Below are positions 32,001 through 43,010 of a stretch of 64,000 nt of DNA, in pieces. The translations under genes were made by a program, and so were the position numbers. Source of the stretch: Lepidodermella squamata. Its lineage: Eukaryota; Gastrotricha. The DNA lies in contig JBLDXI010000042.1 of the NCBI GenBank assembly GCA_047495785.1, positions 868,001-932,000 on the forward strand. Direction: 5' to 3'. The notes below the pieces were generated by a model. It was given only the letters and a program-made list of their open reading frames with translations. It ran no database searches and was not told where the DNA came from. The first letter of the stretch is position 1. Each line of letters opens with the position of its first letter.

Positions 32001-35000
32001 AAGCAGCTAAGGGCTACAATTTAAAAATTCTTTTACATTTCCAATACAGTGTGGTCTGATACTAGTGCAGGGGGCGAGGTTCATTCATGTTTTTTAATGA
32101 GGAGCTTGGAAAAATTGAAATTTTTTAAGAATTGCGACAATGGAAAGGCAAATATTTAAATTCTTCAATTTTTCCAAGCTCCTCATTAAAAAACATGAAT
32201 GAACTTCGCCCCCTGCGCAAGTATCAGACCACACTGTAGTCGAATTCTAAAGAAATTCTGAAATTCTTCTCAGTTTATCGAATGCAAAGTTTTCGAAACA
32301 AGTACCTGGATATCTGTTGCCTCAGTCTTGCAGGCATTGTGATTTTCTCTGAAAGACGTCGAGTTGCCGCCATAGCCGTAGATTTTAACCTGACATCAAG
32401 CAATTGCGTTACGAATCCGAAATCTAATTAAATGGCTCGCTTACCCGGGTACCACTCGTGAAAATGCCATAGCACTGTTTGCCATTGCTTGTGACACATT
32501 GGGCGGCTCTCTGGTGGAGAAATATCGTATCAAATGTGATCGGAAGTCAAAGCCAATTAGCCTTATAAATCATAAAAATTTCTTATATAATCATGTTATC
32601 AGAATTTGATTGTTGAACAAAAGCGAATTCCAGCTTAATACATTTAATGAAATTGAAAAAGTCGAAAGTTGATCTGGAAACAATCTTTTACCCCTCTTAA
32701 GCAGTTTGCTCTGTTGGTGAACGTCGCAGATGAAAATTCTCGAGTTTCAGATCCAACCTGACAGCCCGTTGTCTCGAGGCGGCAATCAATGAAGCTGCCG
32801 TTAGACGAGCTGAAGCACCTGACATGCGGTTTCTCACTGTCCGGAACTTGAACTACACCGTACAGCATGAACAAGATTCAATAATTACAAAAATCGAATA
32901 TAAACTCACGTGAAGTCCCAGAGATGCACAGGCTTAAATTAGAGTATGGGCTGCCATCATCGAGCTATAAAAAATTGGAGGAAAATTAAGATCAGCTAGG
33001 TGAATGTAAATTGCTTCAAACCCAGTTCTCAGGACAGGTGGAGTTGATTGGAACACATGTCTTCACCACTCCGTTGTCTTTGCATCGTTTGAAAGTTTGA
33101 TTCTGAACACATTGAGAAAATTTACTAAATATTTACTATTTTAGCGCGATTAATTTACCGCGAATTTCGATCTCGCGCTATTGCAAGCGGCTAAGCTGTC
33201 TTTCAGCGTGGTATTCCTGAACCAATCAAGCTAAAAAATATAATTAAATTAAATTAAAACCCAGTATCCAGCGGATAGAGCAGGAGATTTGCCTCGATTT
33301 CACTATCAGCAGCTGGCTCGCCACTCAAGTTACAGTTGCCAAGGCCAGGATTGCAACGTGTTGTTAGGGCGCCGTATTTGTAGCACATTTTAGCATTCTA
33401 TTTTAGAGATTGATAACATTAGCATTATAGACACCTGAATTTCAGATATCTTACCCCTGATCGGCACGTTGCTAGATCAGCGAACAAAGGGCCCCACTAG
33501 ATTAAAAAATTGAATGAAAAATTGATTAATATAATAATTTAAATAGAGCATCCCGCCCTAAATTCGGCCACTGTTTTGGGTTTTCCTAGTTTGCCAGCCA
33601 TGTGAATTTTTAGAAAATATTTGGCAAAGACAGACTTATAGATGAGTTCTTGGGCTACCGAATGCTGGTTTTCACGCCGGACGATTTTATTTTGAATTAT
33701 GGTGTGCTTTTATTTTAAATTTTTTAGTGTGCTTCACTTTTCACTTTTTAGTGGCATCATTGGAACGACGTCAAGATCAGGCAGCTACCACCCAGGCTCG
33801 TTTGGAAATACCAAAAAGCTGATTGGCAAAAGATACGAAAACAGGTGGCCAACAAGTTGAGGAAGCACGAGGTGGATCGACCATCTGCAGAAAGCCTGGC
33901 GAACAGGACTTTGGAAACAATTATTCGAAGCATGCGCGACAACATCCCGAGGGAGGTGTTAAAGCACACCGAATCCTCGGTACCGTGGTGGAACGATGAA
34001 TGTCTGCAAATGTTCCAGGAGATGAACGAGAGCCTCGACAAAGACAGGGAGGAAGAATTACGGCGAAGAATCGATGAGGTTCATGAAGACTACAAGCGAT
34101 CGCTCAAAAATAAACTCACCAAACGGATATTCCTCCGAAACGATATCACTAGCTCATACGGCAAGTACAGCTCGCTGTAAAACCACACACAGGGAGAATT
34201 CCGCCGCTAGAGAATGGAGAGGATGACTCAGGGCGAATTCTGCTGATCACGAACGATGTAGAGAAAGCTGAATTGCTGGTCGAGTCGAAGATGAATCTGC
34301 CTAAAGGCATGGGGGAATGGAATGATGATTGCGAGCCTGCGACTATCCTATTGGAAATAAAGGTCGAACAACGAAACATTAAGGACGAACTGAAATCCTT
34401 GAATCTCGGAAAATCCCCTGGACCCAGCGGTATCGGGCCAATCCCGCTTCGAAAGCTAGCCAACTGGATAGCGGCTCCTCTAACGACGCTGTGGCAGAAA
34501 ATGCTGGAGGAAGGGGTTTGGTCATCACCATTCAAAATGGTCCATATCTGCCCAATAAACAAAAAAAATCAAAATCAGATAAGGCCAATTATCGCCCGGT
34601 TGGAATGGGCGAGATAATCGGCAAGGTCTTCGAACGAATTGTAGCGGCTGAAAACGGCAAAAGCGAACAGAGTCATCCCTACCGACCAAGCAGCTTTCAT
34701 GGCCGGTTGTAGCACTAGCGATACGCAATTCGCAGTGGTGATCGACATATTATCGGCATTTAACAACCGAGAAATCTTCATACTTCGCCAAACCGACGTA
34801 AGTGGTGCTTTCGATCGTGTTGACCGCCCACTTCTGCTTGAAATCCTGTGGAGATGCGGCATAAGAGGGAAAGTCCATAAATTACTGAACGTTTTTTCCG
34901 AGTTCTAGTCGCCGGAGCAGCGTCAAGTCTCAGGCAAGAAGATGCCGGCATCTGCCAAGGCAGCGCCCTCGGCCCCACGTTATGGTTGATCTTCTATTCG

Positions 35001-36172
35001 GGAATCTACCGGGCGGCCTCTCGGGCCTTGAAGGCCTCGGAAACTTACACCTTCGCCGACGATTTTAACCTTGGAGGAGATGAAATCCAACTAGTCGAAG
35101 GAGGGGAAGAGATGGCCATGGCATGGGCGGCTTCACACAGGGTTTCGATGGGCCCAAAAAAGCGCGTTGACACGGTCTTCATTTACCCTCGCTCGAATGA
35201 AGCCTCGCGGGTGCCGAGAAGCAAGAAAAGCCAACGACAAATCAGCCAACAACTACCGTTCTACTAGGCCTTACACTTGACTCGGGGCTGACGGGCCGAG
35301 CTGGAAGTCGCCCACTGCCGCCGCTGACAACAAACATCAAGAAGATCGGCAACTCGTCACCAGTTTCAACTTCGAATCCACTCGAGATTCGGCGGCGAAC
35401 ACTCAAAAGCTCCAATCGAGCCATACGCTCGCCTCCTATAGTTCATTGAAGCCTGGAAAACTCCATCGTAACGTATTCCCGCAGCGTATAAACATTAATC
35501 TATTCAAGCGTGAAACTAACACTCTAGGCTTGCCATAAGATCGCTTAAATCAAGGCTGAACATTGTTTTGTAAATAATAAAAAAATGGCTAATTTTGTAG
35601 TTCACCTATACTCCTGGCCGGAATTAGGGATCCGTGTGCCCTAATTTCGGCCACCTCGTCCAGGTACCTTAAATTTGATACCGTTAAATTCGTCTCGACA
35701 AGCTGAGTAAGGAAATCGCCCTTTTATCTTTACCTGGGAGCCTTCCCTTTACGACGTGATGCCTGAAGCTCTGGTGATTATGGTAACAAAGCACTCAAGA
35801 AACGACATGAGCACCAGCATTAAGAATTATTTTTGTGGGCGACGTAAATTAAGGGTAATTTAATTTAAATTCAAGTGAAGACTAATTTCTAAGAGAAATA
35901 TTTAGTATATGAAACTGAGAGGTCAAATTTTTAATGCGGATCATAATTTCAATGTTCCATTTCCATCGATGATATCAAAAGTTGTTGAATTAAATTGACT
36001 TAAATGTAACAAATACCTGATATTCGGTAATAGGATCACAGGTTGGGTTGTTATCGCGGCAAGAAGTAAATGCGTTGTTGGTCACTTGGAAGCATCGCTT
36101 GAAAACCTGGCCCGATGCCTGGCCGATGAACCCGAACAAAATAACGAGAATTATTAAAATAAAGCTTCTCAT
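26099..36172 (-). CDS. Gene C: paralogue of genes A and B, secreted Cys-module and LamG-like protein
   Basis: Start ATG 36170-36172; signal peptide MRSFILIILVILFGFIGQASG. Exons read: 36017-36172, 33455-33496 (42 nt), 33261-33397, 33159-33230 (72), 33022-33102, 32910-32964, about 32691-32857, about 32446-32511, about 32306-32390, about 31889-31965, about 31780-31832, 31378-31731 (first LamG-like part), 26291-27134, 26099-26234 (136 nt; stop TAA at 26099-26101). It has fewer Cys modules than A and B. The C-terminus INCAAFAVPGMR equals that of A. Intron 1 (33497-36016) holds a decayed LINE and the 4.2-kb intron 27135-31377 a long foldback and other repeats. Function unknown. Confidence 0.8.
28302..29092. 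mobile_element. Long foldback element, about 250-bp near-perfect inverted arms
   Basis: Left arm 28302-28553 and right arm 28842-29092 are near-perfect reverse complements (outer end GAGCGGAACACCATGGG, inner end GCTTGCAAATAAAATG). The loop contains a second nested inverted pair (AAAATACCATTACTTTT near 28553 and its complement near 28684). No ORF is present. It lies in the large intron of gene C, so its transcript would form a long hairpin. Confidence 0.85.
29150..29335. repeat. Cluster of CTCGCT-N-CGCTCG motifs
   Basis: At least five copies of the near-palindromic motif CTCGCTNCGCTCG or close variants (for example TCTCGCTCCGCTCG, TCTCGCTACGCTCG, GCTCGCTTTGCTCG, GCTCGCTTCGCTCG) within 185 bp, directly beside the long foldback. 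Spacing is irregular. Confidence 0.7.
29433..29600 (+). repeat. Dispersed repeat, copy 1 (inverted copy at 36750-36910)
   Basis: Shares GTTTTCTACTTGTTCTCTAA, the following AAGACCCGGCC and GAGCTGGGGTGTCGCG with the reverse complement of 36750-36910. More distant relatives may be the stretches near 46830-46930 and 57355-57460, which share a GCGAAGTA-type end and a block around CAGGCCAGAGTG. Confidence 0.55.
30100..31200. pseudogene. Decayed coding sequence, possibly from a DNA transposon
   Basis: Around 30850-31110 on the plus strand, two frames together read KADPKVGDFVVIPIS then LAIVVSIKNLGTRVG and YELRTGVFAND. This resembles the small C-terminal beta-rich domain that follows the integrase core in Ginger/KRAB-A-type transposon proteins, but the likeness is weak and frames are broken. 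The 30101-30840 part has open frames on both strands with no recognised motif. It sits in the large intron of gene C. Confidence 0.3.
32047..32236. mobile_element. Mariner-type MITE with TA target duplication
   Basis: Terminal inverted repeats of about 70 bp beginning CAGTGTGGTCTGATAC, flanked by TA (32045-32046 and 32237-32238). The element is 190 bp and non-coding. It lies in an intron of gene C. The two ends match with few differences, suggesting modest age. Confidence 0.85.
33770..35430 (+). pseudogene. Decayed LINE reverse transcriptase, a clade different from the intact LINE
   Basis: Reading several frames, the plus strand shows LNLGKSPGPSGIGPIPLRK, then NYRPVGMGEIIGKVFERIV, QTDVSGAFDRVDRPLL, GICQGSALGPTLW and TFADDFNL. 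These are reverse-transcriptase motifs 1-5 in order, with at least three frameshifts. The motif types (FADDFNL, SGAFDRVD) differ from the intact LINE at 3.3 kb. It sits antisense in intron 1 of gene C, which is tiny (about 50-60 bp) in genes A and B. Confidence 0.8.
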
Positions 36173-37259
36173 TGCTTTTCGAAAAAATAAGTGCTTAATG
36201 ACGTGAAAGAGTCGAACAATTTTTTAATATCACGTATTTTTGCCTGTTCTGTTGCTCGCGCCAGATTTCATGTGTGAAAAGACACGCATGAGTTTGAAAA
36301 ACAAAAACAATAAACAAATCTCATTGAACCCTGACAGGGTCAGCCGCAGCGTTTTTTCACATAATCGATTTTAACAAGACGTCTATTTCCAGATCAGACT
36401 CCAATAACATGTTATTGAAACTGAAATTGAAATTGAGAGTTTTGGCTTCTCTCCCCCGCAACTAATCGTCTGTATCTTCTCGGTTTTTGAGAAAGGCGAA
36501 GGAAAGATAGCAAACCAAAGATAGCATTTTATTTAAAATAAATAAATAAACAATATCAAATAAATTTAATAGAGATGATTTAATCGCAATCAAAAGCATG
36601 GCTTCCTATGGGTAACTCGCCCTGATAAATAAATTTGATCCCAACAGTCTTTCGTACTATGATGTGTCGTAGGGGTTTATCAAATTCCATTTCGAATTAC
36701 ACCAGTTTGTTTCTATCAAATTCGATAAACTCCTTTGCAGGGTTCGAAGTAAAGGGGTGCTCGGGTGTCGCGACACCCCAGCTCCGGGTAAATCCAAAAC
36801 CAGAGGAAGGCTGAAAAATACACAGGGAGCGACTCTTTGTTTTCTTTGGCTGGGTCTTAGAAAACAAGTAGAAAACGCCTCAGCTCCCGGATCCTACTTC
36901 GCACACTGCTCCTTTGAGATTTTTTCGAACGAGTGTGCTAATTGCACTCACGCACGGGTGCCCCGATAAACTCGAAAATTTAATCTCAAGCATCCGATCT
37001 TTTGCGATTGCTTAAGCTCTCTTTCGTTAGAAGTGATAAAGCTTCTAAAGTTTGCAATAAGATATCAGCGAATGTGACAGTATATTTCAGCATTTACGGT
37101 AACAGTCAAAAAGGGGCCCTTTTTTCTTGCATCACACCAAAAGGGTGAATACGCACTAATATCATATTGTCTTTTTGTCTTGGATAGAATCCCTCTATCG
37201 TAAGGCGCGTCTCATTGACATTTCACCATTTTATTTTAATAATTTTCCACAAACATCGA
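36173..37259. repeat. Spacer between gene C and the glycosyltransferase, with dispersed repeat copy 2
   Basis: Contains the inverted counterpart (36750-36910) of the repeat at 29433-29600, notably CGACACCCCAGCTCC and AAAACAAGTAGAAAACGCC. The first 300 bp should hold the promoter of gene C; no clear TATA box stands out. No gene seen. Confidence 0.5.
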
Positions 37260-38543
37260 TTACGCTCGCATTTGTTTCCGGTCTTTTTCAGGTATCGCAA
37301 TTTTGCGCGGCAGGTGATACGGCGCCAGTCGCTCGCCCTCCCACCCGTCCTTGTAGCAATAGGCCGGGCTCAGGATAACTGTCGGCGCATAGTCGACCAA
37401 ATACCGGTTCAAATGCGACTCTTCGTGGTGCTTCGCAATCACCCCGTTGTCGTCATCAATTTTTATCGACTCGACCAACGCCCGCCACAGCTCGATCACT
37501 CGGCCAGCCCGCCCACCGTAGAACGCGCCGTCGTAGTAGATCCAGCCCTTTTCGGGCGGGATATAGGCGCAGGATGTTTCGTTCTTTTCGTACGTTAGTT
37601 CGGTTCGATTGCGGTTGAACATCCAGTAGTTTTGGGTAGCCACGAGATCGCCGAGAATTTCAGGCCCAACTTCATCGACTACGTACATGTCAGAGTCCAT
37701 CGAGAAGAAAAAATCATTTTTCTAAAATAAACAAGAAAAATGGGAAAAATTAAATTTTATTGGAAATTATAAAAATTAAATTTCGAAAAAATTATTTTGA
37801 AATTTCAAAAAAAAAATAATTTTTCGGTAAATTTTCAATGTCAATAAATTTAAAACCCGTTTTTTCCAAAATATTCGAAGATTCATATTTTTGATCGAAT
37901 TTTTCAAAATTTTACAAAAAATTTCGAATTATTTTTCAAAAATTTTCAAATTATTTTTTCCAATTTTTTGCCCTTCAACACATTTTCTCAATTTTATGGA
38001 CTATTTTCAAAAATAAATTGACCAATTTAATGTGATTTTGTCAACATTTTTTCTTACCTCGTTTAACTGATCGTTCAAGCATCGATTAAGATAAATCTCG
38101 GGCCGTTTCATCGAATCATGCGGCCATCCGAGTCGTTGTTGGAAAACCAGCGTAACATCCTCGCCAAGGTGATCCATTTGATCTGTGAACACGTAGAAAT
38201 GCAGCCGAGCGTGACCACGCAGCATAAATTGCCTCGCCGTAGCTATTAACCGGCGTGTAAAATCGAAATACCGCCCCGTTGCCATGACAAAAATTGCAAC
38301 TCGAGGTAGATCGGGCGATTTTTCATCAATTTTTTTCGAAATTAATTCGGAAATGCTGATCGATGGGAAAAATTGGGCGCATATCTTTTTCAGCTCCGAT
38401 TCGCTCGAATCACTCGAATATTGATCGGGTGATTTGCCAACCAGTTGGCTGAGGCAGAAAATTAGCAACAGGGCCGATGTGGCGATTGATAAAGCTAAGC
38501 TAAGCCAGTTTCGGCTTAGTCGGGCGTAGAAGCTCACATTCAT
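37260..38543 (-). CDS. Family-6 glycosyltransferase (ABO / alpha-1,3-Gal transferase type)
   Basis: Two exons: 38058-38543 and 37260-37721 (stop TAA 37260-37262), joining in phase 0 to 315 residues, a usual GT6 length. A short cytoplasmic tail and a type II membrane anchor (about residues 10-30, WLSLALSIATSALLLIFCL) imply a Golgi enzyme. The fold-defining motifs are present in order: VAIFVMATGRYFDF, FYVFTDQ, the metal-binding DSD in MDSDMYVVDEVG, YYDGAFYGG and HHEESHLNRYL. GT6 enzymes move Gal or GalNAc from UDP-sugar to an acceptor in alpha-1,3 linkage; which sugar is used here cannot be told. The ATG chosen is the first in frame; an upstream in-frame TTG is not a start. A duplicate exon 2 lies at 25 kb. 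Confidence 0.85.
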
Positions 38544-38796
38544 TATAGTTGAATCGTGATTTTTTTCATTCAAAGAAATGTTGGAAAAATCAACGTGGAA
38601 TTTTTTTGCGTAAATCGTCGCGTGCTCAATAATTTATTCTCGTTCACGCGAACAAACAAAAATTTTCGAAAAATAATCTGAGGAAAATCTGAAATTTAAC
38701 ATTTTTACGAGAATAAGGATTCCTATCATTTAGGTATAGCTTCAATTAATTAATCACTGAAAATTATTTAAAAAAATCGATTATTGCTTTGGTTTA

Positions 38797-40124
38797 TTAT
38801 TCGGTTGGGTTATCGATTAGGCCAAATCCTTTAATTGCTTCACTTAATTTCGCCGCGACCTCAATTGAAGTTCCACGAAGTTCCGGTTCGATCTTTTCCA
38901 ACTCGATGCCAAATTTTCTCCCATCTTAAAACGGGACAAAAAAATTAGGCAAATAATTCGAAAAAAATAAAATAAATTACGCGCTATCAAGTCGATTTTC
39001 ACGATTCGGCCATTTTCAAAATCGATTTTTCCGGCCCAAGATAATGGGTAGACATAGCCGTTAGGATACGCCAAATAGCCGCTGATTTCATCTGAATCAT
39101 CGCCTGCCCCACGAATCGTTAGGATCAAGCCATTTTCAAATCTCGAAAATATGAAAAATCGATTTTCGATAATCGAATTTTCGAAAATTCTAACGCCGCG
39201 AAGTATCAGCTCTAAAGTTTCTGATTCCACCTCAATTGTTCCTCTCATCTCTCCAGTTTGTTCGAATATTTTTCGCGAAGTATCGAAAATATTCGAAATT
39301 TTCAATTTTGGACTGGCGGCGTTGCATAGATTTTTGGCAAGAAGCCAAGGGCTGTAATCAACCGAGTGATCGCTCGGATCGGTGAGAGCTTTGAACCAAA
39401 ATCGAAGCGTTACTGGGATGAATTCATCCTGGCCGGTTTGACGCTGCTCGTTTTTCATGAGGCCGGCATAGACGATGCGATATTTTCGAACTGCGTCAAT
39501 TTGCCAGATCCTGAGCCCACCGGCTGCTATTTTTCTTCCATCATCTATGCACATTAAATTAGCAATATTTATTGAAATTTCATAAAATGATAAGGAAAAT
39601 TGCGTAAAGCATCCAATGTCGAATTGAAAAATATTTTAAAAATTTCAATGAAACGGGAAGCTAATTTTGAAAAATTTTCAAAAAAATTCAAAAAATGTCA
39701 AATTTAAATTTTGAAATTTTTGAAAAATTAGGAAATTATTTTTTGAAAAATTAGAAAATATTTTTCCATTAATACCTGGCTGGGCTGTTTCGTCGTCAAT
39801 TGCTCTCCAATCAAGCGTGAATCGTCGCCCATCAGCGAGCCTCAACATCATGATGACATCAACTTTTCCAACCTGGCTTCGTTTCACAGCTAGGTTGATA
39901 ATATTCCCAAATTTATCGCAGCCACAAAATTGCAGAAATTTAGCTCGCCCGTTGGGGAAACCAGCTAAATGTTGTTGTTGTATTTCGATCTCCGGCCGTT
40001 GCCTTCGCTGAATCCTGCGCCAAGTTTTAAATATTGCCAATAGATTGAAGATAATGAGCCGTGTTAATATTCGAAATTTGTTGCAAATAACAACAAAGGC
40101 CAGAGTAAGGAATATACAAATCAT
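38797..40124 (-). CDS. Stand-alone N-terminal-like domain of the metazoan PEP-synthase-like family
   Basis: Three exons in perfect phase: 39776-40124, 38981-39544 and 38797-38924 (stop TAA 38797-38799), total 346 residues. The N-terminus is a membrane anchor or signal (MICIFLTLAFVVICNKF) followed by a basic stretch. The middle reads CGCDKFGNIINLAVKR, VIMMLRLADGRRFTL, RKYRIVYAGLMKN, TLRFWFKALTDPSDH, FEQTGEMRGTIEV and LILRGVRIFEN. That order is characteristic of the region preceding the nucleotide-binding domain in animal phosphoenolpyruvate-synthase-like proteins. The catalytic PEP-utilising domains are absent. The last intron is short (38925-38980) and retaining it would give a different C-terminus. 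Role unknown; family assignment is by recall of motifs. Confidence 0.6.
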
Positions 40125-40209
40125 TCTGAAAATTTGAATTTATGCAAATATTCAGTCAAATTGAAAAAAGGAAATTTCAAATTTTCGGAAATTTCAATTT
40201 TTAGAAAAT

Positions 40210-40422
40210 TTGATCGGGCTGTTCAATAAAATTACCCTTAGTTATATTAAAGATCCCGAACAACTGGGATTCATGAGGATTAAAAAATATTTCCCGAAAA
40301 ATTCGCCTTCGATTTTAAAAATTTCAGAAGCTTCGAGAAAGCTCATAAAAATTGAAATTAAAGCTGTAACGGGGTCAGTCGAGCATGTCCAATTAGCTCG
40401 AATTTTACTCGACTCGATTTAG
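40210..40422 (+). CDS. Short ORF, possibly a 3' exon, unknown
   Basis: A 70-codon open frame with a composition unlike the AT-rich surroundings (KISEASRKLIKIEIKAVTG then VQLARILLDS). It lies just upstream of the PEP-synthase-like gene start, on the other strand. No family recognised; it may be a small gene, a lone exon or chance. Confidence 0.2.
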   Translation: MIGLFNKITLSYIKDPEQLGFMRIKKYFPKNSPSILKISEASRKLIKIEIKAVTGSVEHVQLARILLDSI

Positions 40423-41035
40423 ACGAATTCGATTTTATATTAAAAAAATCGGAATATTTAATGCTCTTGATTGAAAATTCGAGGGAATTTTTTGAAATTC
40501 TAATTTAAAATTATTCGTAAAAATAAAGAAAATTTGAATTAAAACCGAATTAAATTCGATACAATTTCGGACGCTCATATTTGATTTGTCATCGTAAGTT
40601 TCAACATTCGCCCTTTGAAATTAAAATTTAATTTAACGGAAATTATGAAGAAATAGTTTAATTTTTACAAAAAAAATGTATTTGGCTATTTTCCAAAAAA
40701 TCATCGCCTCGAGTTTGATGTCAAACGAAAGCTGATGAACGGGAGAATTTCATCGCGGCTACCGCCGTCTAAATCTAATTTTGGCTGGGCAATTGTCCGT
40801 TGCCTGCGAAAAGTTTTCAGAAACGTTCTAAATCCTTCTGAATCCGACACGTTGAGCGACGAAATGCAATAAAAATCGGTGCCAAAATGAGTCTATAATT
40901 CTCCACGTGATACCTCAATCTTGTTTATCTAGTAATAAACGCGACGTAACGCAACACCTTGCCGTAATAAATAGAGCTATTGACAAAATAGTTGTCTAAA
41001 AACGGCTTAAATCAGTGCAAAGTATATTTTCCGCC

Positions 41036-43010
41036 ATGTTTGTTGAAATTTTCGCAATTTTAATTATTGCGCTAATAATATGTTTCGCATTATATCGAAA
41101 ATTAATTGCGCATCGATGGCTGGCAAATGCCGGCATCCCAGGCCCACAGCCGCACTGGCTCTACGGCAATTTACGCGAGTTATGGTCGACCGATAAACGG
41201 CATGAGATTTTTAGAAAATGGGCTGAAGAATACGGACCCGTTTTTGGCTATTACGAAGGCGGCAATCCTGTTGTTGTGTTCAACCGACTTGAAGATATCG
41301 AAGATATTTCAATTGCTAAATATGACACTTTTCAAGGCCATTACGTATCTGTTCTACAGGTAAATCCAAAATCAAATTTTTCAGATTGAAATTATCACAA
41401 GATTTTTTTTAATTTTTAAATTTCAAAAAATTTCAAAATTCTCAAATTTGAAGTGAATTTTACTAATTGCTGTTTTCTTAAAATTTTTGCGATTTATTTT
41501 TAGAATTTCATGAGTGAATTGAAAATTCAAGTTTTAAAATAATTTTTTTTTGAAATTTTCAGCCAGACCAACAGACCGATATGGAAAGCAGTATATTTCG
41601 GCCGAATCTGTTCTTAGGAACGGGCAATTTTCGGCGGCTTCACCGGCGATGCGTGACCGAGCTATTCACCGTACCTCGCTTCAAATTGATTTTGCCGCTT
41701 TTCGACTCGGCTTTGCAACAATTGGTCGCAGTTCTGCGCTCAAAGGCTCAATCTGGAACCGAATTCGATATTCTCGACGTTTTCGAACGATTTTCTATGG
41801 TAAGAAAATTTAATTAAATATAAAATCATTTATTTGTGAAAAATTTGAAAAAAAAACTAAAAATTCTATTTTTTAATTTTTTGTTTCATTTTAAATGTAA
41901 AAATGTAAAAACAAAATTCAAATTTTAGAAAATATTAGAGAATTCGCATGATATTATTTAGAAATTTTAGAAAAATTTAAAAAAATATGTTTCTAAGTAT
42001 TTTTCTAATTTTCCAAGGATGTAATGGGAACGGCAACAGCTAGCATCGAAATAGGCTGCCTGGCTAAAATTAACGAGGACAGCAAACTCATCGATAATGT
42101 GCGATCAGTCATGCGTGAAAATGTCGAAATCAGCCGTGTCGAGAAATTTTTCATGATTTTCTACGACATTCTTTATTGGCTAATTCCTTACTTCAAACGC
42201 TTCATCGAATTTCTTAACCGTGATTTTCACATCGTGAGCCGTCACAAAATTTGGGACATTTGCTACAACGTCGTAAATCGAAGGCTGGACCAAGGCTTGG
42301 AGGAAAGATCCGACTGGCTGAATTGGCTACTGCAAGATTCGATCACGGAAAAAGAATTAACTAGAGAAGAAATTGCTGGAATTTGCATGCTATTTTTCGT
42401 CGCTGGATCCTCAACAACATCGGCTGGAATAACGTTCATAACGCATCTTCTAGCTCGAAATCCTCGAATTCAGGCCAAAATTTACGAGGAAATTTCGAAA
42501 ATTCCGAAAGGTGATTTTGTGGATAGGGTGACACAAAATACGTACCTGGAGTGGGTTTGCGAGGAAGCGATGCGAATTCACGCCGTCACGCATGGTTCAC
42601 TGAACCGTATCGTTTTATCGCAAAATCTCGAGGTGAATGGCGTGAAAATTCCGAAAAATTGCCGTCACGTTTTCATGGATACTTGGCGCATTCATTTCGA
42701 TTCGAAAATCTGGGGCCCAGTCGACCCGATTCAATTCTACCCGGAACGGTTTAGCCCGGAATATTTGGCGGCTAACCCGCGGCCTTCGACGGTGTTTCTC
42801 GCCTTTGGCATCGGGCCAGGAATGTGTATCGGCAAGAAATTTGGCATTTTTGAGATGAAACTAGCGATTGCAAGTGTTGTGAAGAATTTTGTTATTGTAA
42901 CCGGGAGTAATGAGGACATTTCTGTTAGATCTGTGCCGGTTTATCAGCCTTCTGATGGCTTGCTAGTGAAACTGATTCCACGGGGAATGACGGCTACTTT
43001 TAATGTTTAA
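41036..43010 (+). CDS. Cytochrome P450, CYP3-like
   Basis: Three exons: 41036-41359, 41563-41799 and 42018-43010, joining in phase 0 to 517 residues. The ATG at 41036 sits in a good context (CCGCCATG) and opens an ER membrane anchor (IFAILIIALIICFALYRK), followed by the proline-rich hinge GIPGPQPHWLYGN. Signature segments: I-helix AGSSTTSAG, the K-helix ExxR in EEAMR, FYPERF, and the haem loop FGIGPGMCIGKKF with the ligand Cys. The sequence around FERFSMDVMGTATA resembles CYP3 and related clan members. The residue two before the Cys is Gly instead of the usual Arg that contacts a haem propionate. Likely an ER monooxygenase of lipophilic substrates; substrate unknown. Confidence 0.9.
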
